A stretch of 64,000 nucleotides of DNA. Source: Actinoplanes sp. M2I2 (GTDB lineage: Bacteria; Actinomycetota; Actinomycetes; Mycobacteriales; Micromonosporaceae). This document shows, piece by piece, positions 37,742 to 43,823 of the stretch; the first letter of the stretch is position 1; every line of letters starts with the position of its first letter. The notes under the pieces were generated by a model. It saw only the letters and a program-made list of their open reading frames with translations, was not told where the DNA came from and did not search any database. A program made the position numbers and the translations under genes. The stretch covers positions 124,001-188,000 of the forward strand of contig NZ_JALPVJ010000009.1 of NCBI RefSeq assembly GCF_023544445.1. The letters run 5' to 3'.

Positions 37742-37755
37742 TGGGAGCGCTCCCA
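37742..37755. promoter_or_regulatory. CebR/CelR operator
   Basis: TGGGAGCGCTCCCA is the exact 14-bp palindrome bound by the LacI-family cellobiose-responsive repressors CebR and CelR of Streptomyces and Thermobifida. It sits upstream of the GH6 gene, predicting derepression by cello-oligosaccharides. Confidence 0.9.
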
Positions 37756-37799
37756 CCGCAATCGTCTGTTAACAACGGGCTCGACTTGGATGCATCGCG

Positions 37800-37805
37800 T
37801 ATAAC
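37800..37805 (+). promoter_or_regulatory. -10 element of a leaderless promoter
   Basis: TATAAC ends 6 nt before the GTG at 37812 with no ribosome binding site between, a leaderless configuration. Confidence 0.45.
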
Positions 37806-37811
37806 AGACGC

Positions 37812-38450
37812 GTGCAGGTATGGGAGCTCACCGAGGCGCTGGCCGAGGTTCCGGGTGTCGAAGTCGCTGTTCGCCGGGGGCTCCTGGCCATTCACATGCC
37901 CGCGCTGGGTGACACGGCGAGGCTCGATCCCGACGAGATCCTGGCCGCCGAACCGGTCTTCGTGCCCACCCGGGCTCCGGCCGTGCAGCTCGACGTCCGC
38001 GACGGGCGGGCCGTCCTGCCGCTGATCGTGACCGTCGACGACCTGGTGTTCAACCCGGCCTACGCCGACGACCTGGTCGAGCCGGGCGCCCACCGCCAAC
38101 TGCCCGCGTTGCCCAACCTCATCTCGTACTCCGAGATGCACCGCGACGTCCGCGCGCTCGGCAAGGCCATCGACGATCCGGCTCTCGAGCTCGAAGCCGA
38201 GACCCTGGCCGCGACCCTGCTCGCCCACCGGTGCTTCCTCGCCGGGGCGATGCGGGTCGGCCTCTGGCCGGTACGCGTGGCGGCGTGGTGGGAGTACGCG
38301 AACGCGCGCGTCGGCGGCCCGGTCGGCGTCGCCTCGCTGCGGGCCGACCCGGACTGGGACGAGCTGATGGCCGACGTCGCCGAGGCCCGCCGGCAGACCG
38401 CCGCCACGCCGGCCCCCGGCGAGGCCGAAGCGGCGCCGTCCCGTCACTGA
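37812..38450 (+). CDS. Hypothetical soluble protein
   Basis: 212 residues from GTG at 37812. No signal peptide, membrane helix or recognised domain. The first half is beta-strand-like (VWELTEALAEVPGVEVAVRRGLLAIHMP) and the second half helical (EAETLAATLLAHRCFLAGAMRVGLWPVRVAAWWEYANARVG). It diverges from the cellulase gene, but its -10 element lies outside the CebR operator. It is followed by a minisatellite array. I do not assign a function. Confidence 0.65.
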   Translation: MQVWELTEALAEVPGVEVAVRRGLLAIHMPALGDTARLDPDEILAAEPVFVPTRAPAVQLDVRDGRAVLPLIVTVDDLVFNPAYADDLVEPGAHRQLPALPNLISYSEMHRDVRALGKAIDDPALELEAETLAATLLAHRCFLAGAMRVGLWPVRVAAWWEYANARVGGPVGVASLRADPDWDELMADVAEARRQTAATPAPGEAEAAPSRH

Positions 38451-38455
38451 CCCTC

Positions 38456-38650
38456 CTTGATCCTGGTCGCCCCTGATCCTGGTCGCCCCCTGATCCCGGT
38501 CGCCCCCTGATCCTGGCCGCCCCCTGATCCTGGCCGCCCCCTGATCCTGGCCGCCCCCTGATCCTGGCCGCGCCCCCTGATCCTGGCCGCGCCCCCTGAT
38601 CCTGGCCGCGCCCCCTGATCTTGGTCGCGCCCCCCTGATCCTGGTCACCC
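38456..38650. repeat. Eleven-copy 16-20 bp minisatellite (CTGATCCTGGCCGCCC type)
   Basis: TGATC recurs at 38458, 38474, 38491, 38508, 38525, 38542, 38559, 38578, 38597, 38616 and 38636. The period is 17 bp in the first half and 19-20 bp in the second because CG is inserted after GGCCG. The period is not a multiple of three and no frame stays open, so it is non-coding. It fills most of the gap between the hypothetical gene and the diguanylate cyclase. Confidence 0.95.
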
Positions 38651-38725
38651 GGAGCGCAAGCGTCTGCACCCGAACTGCGACCCCCTGCTCGTCAGGCGCA
38701 CCGTGCGGATGCCGACGTTCATGGC

Positions 38726-40237
38726 ATGAGCATGAGCAGCGGCACCGGACCGGCGGGAGCCGTCCTCGGGGCGGACCCCCAGGACGCGCTGCTGGCCGAG
38801 CTCGTCTCGTTCATGACCAAGGACACCCCCTCGGTGCAGCACGTGCTCGACCTGGGCGAGCCGCACCTGCGCGAGGCGGCCGGCCTCACCGCGGCCACCG
38901 TCTTCGAGCTCGACTCGGAGACCGGCCTGCTCACGGTGACCGCCCGGGTCGGCCCGCCCGGCCCGCGCGACCAGCTGACCGCGGGCAAGATCTTCCGGAT
39001 GGCCGCCGGCGCCAAGCCGCTGGTCAGCGGCGAGCAGATGGCCGTCCGGCTGCGCATCGGCGGGCAGACCGTGGGCGTGCTGCTGCTGACCGGCAGCGAC
39101 CTCGCCGCCCTGCGCGCCGACGTGCTCGCCTCGCTCGCGCTGCACTTCGCGACCACGCTGCAGGGTCTGGCGGCCGAGAAGCAGCGCCAGTTCGTGTCCC
39201 ACACGGCGAACACGATCCGCGGCCTCTTCGAGCGGGGCATGGCCGCGGCCAGCGTCGAAGCCGCCGGCCGGGTGCTGGCCGCCTCCTCGGCCGAGGGCTT
39301 CCGCACCGAGCACGCCGCCGTCATCCTGGTCGACCCGGACAGCACGGTCCGCTACGTGCACAGCGTCGGGCTGCCCGACGGCGACGCGACACTGGCCGGG
39401 GTGGTGGGCAAGCCCGCGACCGAGTCGCCCGTGTGGCAGGCGATCAAGGACGGGAAGGTCGCGCTGGCCAACGACTCGGCCACCTCCTCCGTACGCCCGT
39501 GCGACCTGGCCCTGCTGATGAAGCTCAAGTCGTTCGTCGCCATGCCGCTGCGGTCCGCCCAGGGCCCGGTCGGCATGATCATGTGCGGCGACTCGAGCGG
39601 CACCCGGGACTGGACGTTCCGCGACCGCATCCTGGCCGAGCAGCTCTCGGGCGAGGGCGGCCTGATCGTCGACAGCGCCGGCATGCGCCAGACCGCCCAG
39701 GCCCACGTCGCCGAGCTCAGCCACCAGGCGTTCCACGACTCGCTCACCGGCCTGCCCAACCGCACCCACCTGATCGAACGGGCCGAGCGCGTGGTCCGCG
39801 ACGCCGCGGTCACCCGCAGCCGGGTGGCGCTGATGGTCCTCGACCTGAACGGCTTCAAGCTGGTCAACGACACCGCCGGCCACCAGGTCGGCGACGTCCT
39901 GCTGCAGCAGGTGGCCAAGCGCCTGCTGGGCACCGTCCGCGACAACGACGTGGTGTCCCGCCTGGGCGGCGACGAGTTCGCCATCCTGCTGACCAACGAC
40001 GCCGACGAGGAGGTGGCCAGCGTCGTCGCCGGCCGCATCTGCGAGCGGCTGCGCCGGCCCTTCGCCATCGACGGCCGGGAGCTGTCGATCGGCGGCAGCG
40101 TGGGGATCGCCCTCTACCCCGACGACGCCACCGACTACGAGGAGCTGATGCGGCGGGCCGACGCCGCGATGTACGAGGCCAAGCGGGCCACCAAGGGCAG
40201 CGGCGGCGGCTTCCGGCGGGCCCGGGCCGGCTTCTGA
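38726..40237 (+). CDS. GAF-GAF-GGDEF diguanylate cyclase
   Basis: 503 residues, no membrane helix. Two GAF-like sensory regions (about 20-150 and 165-305, the latter with SFVAMPLRSAQGPVGMIMC) precede a coiled segment and a GGDEF domain (about 330-495). The catalytic signature is intact as GGDEF (414-418), and an RxxD inhibitory site (Arg405-Asp408) sits five residues upstream, so product inhibition by cyclic di-GMP is expected. There is no EAL domain. It should make cyclic di-GMP in response to a cytoplasmic ligand. ATG at 38726; another ATG two codons on. Confidence 0.92.
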   Translation: MSMSSGTGPAGAVLGADPQDALLAELVSFMTKDTPSVQHVLDLGEPHLREAAGLTAATVFELDSETGLLTVTARVGPPGPRDQLTAGKIFRMAAGAKPLVSGEQMAVRLRIGGQTVGVLLLTGSDLAALRADVLASLALHFATTLQGLAAEKQRQFVSHTANTIRGLFERGMAAASVEAAGRVLAASSAEGFRTEHAAVILVDPDSTVRYVHSVGLPDGDATLAGVVGKPATESPVWQAIKDGKVALANDSATSSVRPCDLALLMKLKSFVAMPLRSAQGPVGMIMCGDSSGTRDWTFRDRILAEQLSGEGGLIVDSAGMRQTAQAHVAELSHQAFHDSLTGLPNRTHLIERAERVVRDAAVTRSRVALMVLDLNGFKLVNDTAGHQVGDVLLQQVAKRLLGTVRDNDVVSRLGGDEFAILLTNDADEEVASVVAGRICERLRRPFAIDGRELSIGGSVGIALYPDDATDYEELMRRADAAMYEAKRATKGSGGGFRRARAGF

Positions 40238-40244
40238 GCGGGGC

Positions 40245-41300
40245 TCAGCCCTCAGCCGGCCGGTCCTCGGCCGGCCTTTTCTCGGCCGGCCCTTGTCCGG
40301 CTGGCCGACCCTCGGCTGGCCGGTCTCCGGCTGGCCGAGCCTCGGCTGGCCGGTCTCCGGCTGGCCGGTCTCCGGCTGCCCAGCTTGCGAAGCGGGTGGC
40401 CCATGATCGCACGACGTCGCGCAGCCCCGGGGGCTCGAGCACCTCGAAGGGCAGTTCCAGCCCGGCGAGGAGGCCCGGGATCCAGTCGAGGCGCTCGGCT
40501 CGCAGCCGCACCAGAGCGCCGTCCGCGGACGGCTCGACCACAGCCAGCCCGCGTGGCAGCCGGGCCCGCACCTCGTCGGCCGGGCCGCGCACCGCGACCA
40601 CCACCCGGTGCCGCCACGGCGTGCCGGCCAGGCTGGTCAGGACCGCGTCGGCGGCCGGGAACCCGTCGGGTCTCGTGAAGGCGCCGTCGACCGGCCGGGC
40701 CTGCGCGATCCGGTCGAGCCGGAAGGTGCGCCGCTCCGCCGAGACGGAGTCGGCCCCGGTGACGTACCAGCGACCGGAGTGGGCGACGAGCCCGTACGGG
40801 TGGACCGTCCGCTCGGAGGGCCGGCCCGCCCGGTCGGTGTAGCTGATCAGCACGGGCCGCCGGTGCCGGGTGGCCTCGGCGAGGGTCAGCAGGACGGCGG
40901 CTTCCGGCGTCGGCTCGGCCGGCCCGGGCGAGGTGAACTCGGCACTGGCGAACAGCGCGTCCAGACGTACGGTGAGGGCCTTGGGAAGCACCCGGCGCAG
41001 CTTGGCGGCGGCGGAACCGGCGGCCGGGGACGACGCCCGGACCAGGCCGAGCAGGACGGCGAGCGCTTCGTCGCCGGTCAGCATGAGCGGCGGCATCCGC
41101 AGGCCCGGCGCGAGCCGGTAGCCGCCGTACCGTCCGCGGACCGATTCCACGGGCAGTTCCAGGTCGATCAGATGCTCGACGTAGCGGCGCAGGGTGCGCT
41201 CGTCGACGCCGAGGCGTGCCGCCAGATCGCCGGCGGTGTGGGTGCCGCCCGACTGCAGGATCTCGAGGAGGCTGAGCACTCGAGCGGTCGGTCGCGTCAT
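40245..41300 (-). CDS. WYL-domain transcriptional regulator
   Basis: 351 residues from ATG at 41300. N-terminal winged helix (ARVLSLLEILQSGGTHTAGDLAARLGVDERTLRRYVEHL), then the linker typical of YafY-like proteins (GYRLAPGLRMPPLMLTGDEALAVLLGL), the WYL domain (about 135-205: ISYTDRAGRPSERTVHPYGLVAHSGRWYVTG) and the WCX end (about 230-300). The final 40 residues are a repetitive PAGDRPAE tail encoded by reiterated CTGGCCGGTCTCCGG-type DNA. It probably controls the divergent VOC gene through the palindrome between them. Confidence 0.9.
   Translation of the reverse strand: MTRPTARVLSLLEILQSGGTHTAGDLAARLGVDERTLRRYVEHLIDLELPVESVRGRYGGYRLAPGLRMPPLMLTGDEALAVLLGLVRASSPAAGSAAAKLRRVLPKALTVRLDALFASAEFTSPGPAEPTPEAAVLLTLAEATRHRRPVLISYTDRAGRPSERTVHPYGLVAHSGRWYVTGADSVSAERRTFRLDRIAQARPVDGAFTRPDGFPAADAVLTSLAGTPWRHRVVVAVRGPADEVRARLPRGLAVVEPSADGALVRLRAERLDWIPGLLAGLELPFEVLEPPGLRDVVRSWATRFASWAAGDRPAGDRPAEARPAGDRPAEGRPAGQGPAEKRPAEDRPAEG
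40255..40280 (+). terminator. Intrinsic terminator of the GGDEF gene inside the opposing WYL gene
   Basis: GCCGGCCG (40255-40262) and CGGCCGGC (40268-40275) form a perfect 8-bp stem with a 5-nt loop, followed by CTTTTCT. It begins 17 bp after the GGDEF stop and overlaps the last codons of the convergent WYL regulator. Confidence 0.7.
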
Positions 41301-41307
41301 CCTGATC

Positions 41308-41340
41308 CTCGATACCGGGCGGAAAGTGCCCGGTATCGAG
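41308..41340. promoter_or_regulatory. Palindromic operator between WYL regulator and VOC gene
   Basis: CTCGATACCGGGC (41308-41320) and GCCCGGTATCGAG (41328-41340) are perfect 13-bp inverted arms around GGAAAGT. It occupies most of the 55-bp intergenic region and ends 2 bp before the -10 of the VOC gene, an ideal repressor position. Confidence 0.7.
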
Positions 41341-41342
41341 CC

Positions 41343-41348
41343 TAGCGT
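41343..41348 (+). promoter_or_regulatory. -10 element of a leaderless promoter
   Basis: TAGCGT ends 7 nt before the ATG at 41356; no ribosome binding site is present. Confidence 0.5.
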
Positions 41349-41355
41349 GGTCTCC

Positions 41356-41730
41356 ATGAACTTCGCATCGGTCCGCATCATCACCGACCACGTCGACCGG
41401 CTCACCGACTTCTACGAGCAGGTCACCGGGGTCGCCGCCCGGCGGCACACGCCCGACTTCACCGAGATCGCCCTGCCCGGGGCGACGCTGGCCATCGGCG
41501 GGACGGCGACGGTCAGGCTCTTCGGCGAGGGCACGGCCGAGCCGGCGGCCAACCGCTCGGCGATCATCGAGTTCCGGGTGGACGACGTCGACGCTGCCTT
41601 CACGCGGCTGCGCGACGTGCTCGGCGAGATCGTCCAGGAGCCGACGACGATGCCGTGGGGGAACCGGTCGCTGCTGGTCCGCGACCCCGACGGAACGCTG
41701 GTCAACTTGTTCACGCCACCGTCCCGCTGA
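41356..41730 (+). CDS. VOC (glyoxalase/bleomycin-resistance) superfamily protein
   Basis: 124 residues. Two VOC half-modules: SVRIITDHVDRLTDFYEQVTG and TLAIGGTATVRLFGEG, then SAIIEFRVDDVDAAFTRLRDVLGEIVQEP with SLLVRDPDGTLVNLFTP. The His/Glu pattern is incomplete, so either a metal-dependent enzyme or a binding protein is possible. Divergent from and probably controlled by the WYL regulator; expressed from a leaderless promoter. Confidence 0.85.
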   Translation: MNFASVRIITDHVDRLTDFYEQVTGVAARRHTPDFTEIALPGATLAIGGTATVRLFGEGTAEPAANRSAIIEFRVDDVDAAFTRLRDVLGEIVQEPTTMPWGNRSLLVRDPDGTLVNLFTPPSR

Positions 41731-41758
41731 TGGTCGCCGGGGGCACGGCTCGATCCGG

Positions 41759-42373
41759 CTACGAGAAGACCCATGCGACCGCGACGCCGACGAGGGCGCC
41801 GGTGGCCAGGAGCCCGATGCCGAAACGGCGGGTCTCCGGGCGCCAGACCGAGCCGACGCCGATCAGCAGGTAGAGCGGCACCCAGGCCCAGAACGGGGCG
41901 GCCAGCCCGGCCATCGACGGGAAGAGGGTCATCGGCCCGACCGCGGCGCACGGCCCGATGCAGCCCAGCGCCAGCCCGCTCAGCAGTCCGGCCAGCAGCG
42001 GCGGGTCGATCAGGCGGGCCGGCAGCGGCGGCGAGGCCACGGTGAGGACCGGGTCGTCGCCCGGGTGCTGCACCAGCGTGATCACGTAGCCGGCCGGGTC
42101 CTCGATCACGAGCCGGCGGCCGTCCCCGGGCCCGGAGTCGACGACGCGGCAGCCGGACTGCTGCCAGAGGTCGCGCGTCACGTCGTACACCTCGGGGGTC
42201 TCATCACCCAGCAGGGGCAGGCGGCCGCCGCGCACGACCCGGGTGGCCGGCGGCGGCGACGTGAGCAGCGCGGCCGGAACCGGGTCGAGGCGCAACCCGG
42301 GATACGCGTGCAGCGTCGTCTCCAGCCGCTGCTCGACCCCGCGGGTCACCTCGGCCCGGCTGCTCTGGCTCAC
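41759..42373 (-). CDS. Hypothetical membrane protein
   Basis: 204 residues from GTG at 42373. A soluble N-terminal region of about 120 residues with one Cys (SGCRVVDSG) precedes two or three hydrophobic helices (LAGLLSGLALGCIGPCAAVGPMTLF, WVPLYLLIGVGSVW, GIGLLATGALVGVAVAWVF). The C-I-G-P-C pair in the first helix is notable. I do not recognise the family. It converges with the VOC gene and diverges from the trp leader. Confidence 0.6.
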   Translation of the reverse strand: MSQSSRAEVTRGVEQRLETTLHAYPGLRLDPVPAALLTSPPPATRVVRGGRLPLLGDETPEVYDVTRDLWQQSGCRVVDSGPGDGRRLVIEDPAGYVITLVQHPGDDPVLTVASPPLPARLIDPPLLAGLLSGLALGCIGPCAAVGPMTLFPSMAGLAAPFWAWVPLYLLIGVGSVWRPETRRFGIGLLATGALVGVAVAWVFS

Positions 42374-42509
42374 CCGTCACAGCCTCGCCCAGTCGACTCC
42401 GAAGCACCGGCCGATTCGCAAATCCGCCACCATTCACCATCCGAACGGACGCCGCCGCGCTTGCGGCGTCACACCGCCTTTGGTAGTGGCGTGTGCAGAT
42501 TTGCGCCGC

Positions 42510-42515
42510 TATGGT
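42510..42515 (+). promoter_or_regulatory. -10 element of the leaderless trp leader promoter
   Basis: TATGGT ends 6 nt before the GTG of the leader peptide, so the RNA probably begins at that codon. Confidence 0.5.
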
Positions 42516-42521
42516 GTCTGG

Positions 42522-42560
42522 GTGATCGATCGCATGACCAACTGGTGGCCCGTCTCGTAG
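42522..42560 (+). CDS. trpL: Trp leader peptide (M-I-D-R-M-T-N-W-W-P-V-S)
   Basis: GTG at 42522 opens a 12-codon frame ending TAG at 42558-42560; an internal ATG at 42534 would give an 8-residue version. Two adjacent Trp codons (42543-42548) are the sensor. The frame is followed immediately by alternative RNA structures and by trpD, the classical arrangement for ribosome-mediated tryptophan attenuation. Confidence 0.8.
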   Translation: MIDRMTNWWPVS

Positions 42561-42617
42561 GCGGACCGCCCTTGCTCATGCACCTCAAACGGCCGCCTGG
42601 GGCGGCCGTTCTTGTGT
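42560..42617 (+). promoter_or_regulatory. Tryptophan attenuator with antiterminator and terminator
   Basis: Terminator: AACGGCCGCC (42588-42597) pairs with GGCGGCCGTT (42601-42610) across a TGG loop, followed by CTTGTGT. Antiterminator: GGCGGACC (42560-42567) can pair with GGCCGCC (42591-42597) leaving one A bulged, which destroys the terminator's left arm. A ribosome stalled at the Trp codons leaves 42560-42567 free; one that reaches the UAG covers it and lets the terminator form. Confidence 0.75.
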
Positions 42618-42663
42618 CCACGGAATCGGCTTGCACCCAGCGGCCCAACCCGTGGAGGACCCC

Positions 42664-43749
42664 ATGGACGCAAACGCTTCGACGCCGACCGGACGAGCGG
42701 TCGAGTCATGGCCGGCATTGATATCCCGACTGATGGCCCGCCATGATCTGGGCAGCGGTGCGACAACCTGGATCATGCAGCAGGTCATCCGCGGCGATGC
42801 TCCACCAGTACTGCTGGCCGCGGTGCTGATCGGGCTCAGAGCCAAAGGAGAGACCGCAGCGGAGATCGAGGGCTTCGTCGATGCGCTCATGCGGGCCGCT
42901 GTCCCCGTATCGGTACCCGGACCGACACTGGACATCGCCGGCACTGGCGGAGATGGCACCAACGCGGTCAACATCTCGACCATGGCGGCGATCGTCGTCG
43001 CCGCCACCGGCACCACTGTTGTCAAACATGGTGGACGCGCCTCCTCGTCGACCAGCGCCGGCTCGGCGGACGTGGTGGAACGACTCGGCATCCCGTTGGA
43101 CCTTGCTGCCGAAGACCTCGCCGCCGTGGCCGTTGAAGCAGGCGTCACGTTCCTGTTCGCACCCCGCCTCCACCCCGGCATGCGCCATGCCGGACCGGTC
43201 CGCCGTGAGCTCGGCGTGCCGACCGTGTTCAACCTGCTCGGCCCATTGATCAACCCGGCTGACCCGACCCACCGGCTTGTCGACGTTGCGGACGCAGCGC
43301 TTCTACCCGTCCTTGTCGAGGTCCTCCGCGCACGCGGCGCCAGCGGGATGGTCGTCCGAGGTGACGACGGCCTCGACAAAATCAGTACTGCGACGACTTC
43401 GCAGGTCTGGACCATGCACGAGGGACTCGTCCGCCATGAGATCATCGACCCGAGCGCACTCGGCGTAACCCCTCCCGCTGCCCATGCGCTGCGGGGCGCC
43501 GACGCGGACACCAACACGCGGGTTGTGCACGAAATGCTCGCCGGGAGAGCTGGGCCGATCCGCGACGCGGTCCTTCTCAACGCCGCCGCTGCGCTGGCCG
43601 CGACAACTCCCTCGAACGCCACCGTCACAGACCGGATCCGGCTCGCATTCGGGAAGTGCGCTCACGCAGTCGACACTGGCGCCGCCGGCGACACATTGAC
43701 GCGATGGATCGGCGCGGCGCAGGCTCGGCATCGCCACCGCGCTGCTTGA
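42664..43749 (+). CDS. trpD: Anthranilate phosphoribosyltransferase
   Basis: 361 residues. Transfers the phosphoribosyl group of PRPP to anthranilate in tryptophan synthesis. The diphosphate-binding loop DIAGTGGDGTNAVNIST, the anthranilate-site KHGGRASSS (usual form KHGNRAxSS, so Asn is replaced by Gly) and GMRHAGPVRRELGVPTVFNLLGPLINP are present. ATG at 42664 follows GTGGAGG. The gene stands alone, without trpE, trpC or trpBA, and its base composition looks less GC-rich than the neighbours; it may be a second trpD or serve a specialised pathway. Confidence 0.88.
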   Translation: MDANASTPTGRAVESWPALISRLMARHDLGSGATTWIMQQVIRGDAPPVLLAAVLIGLRAKGETAAEIEGFVDALMRAAVPVSVPGPTLDIAGTGGDGTNAVNISTMAAIVVAATGTTVVKHGGRASSSTSAGSADVVERLGIPLDLAAEDLAAVAVEAGVTFLFAPRLHPGMRHAGPVRRELGVPTVFNLLGPLINPADPTHRLVDVADAALLPVLVEVLRARGASGMVVRGDDGLDKISTATTSQVWTMHEGLVRHEIIDPSALGVTPPAAHALRGADADTNTRVVHEMLAGRAGPIRDAVLLNAAAALAATTPSNATVTDRIRLAFGKCAHAVDTGAAGDTLTRWIGAAQARHRHRAA

Positions 43750-43823
43750 CACGGGCGTCTCAGCCGTCCCCTGGCGAAGCCCGAATCGCCCTGGCCGCCA
43801 CCGGCCCGCCGGACCGGACCGGG

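Noticed and set aside
38456..38650. Possible CRISPR-like array
   Set aside because: Units are contiguous with no unique spacers; it is a minisatellite.
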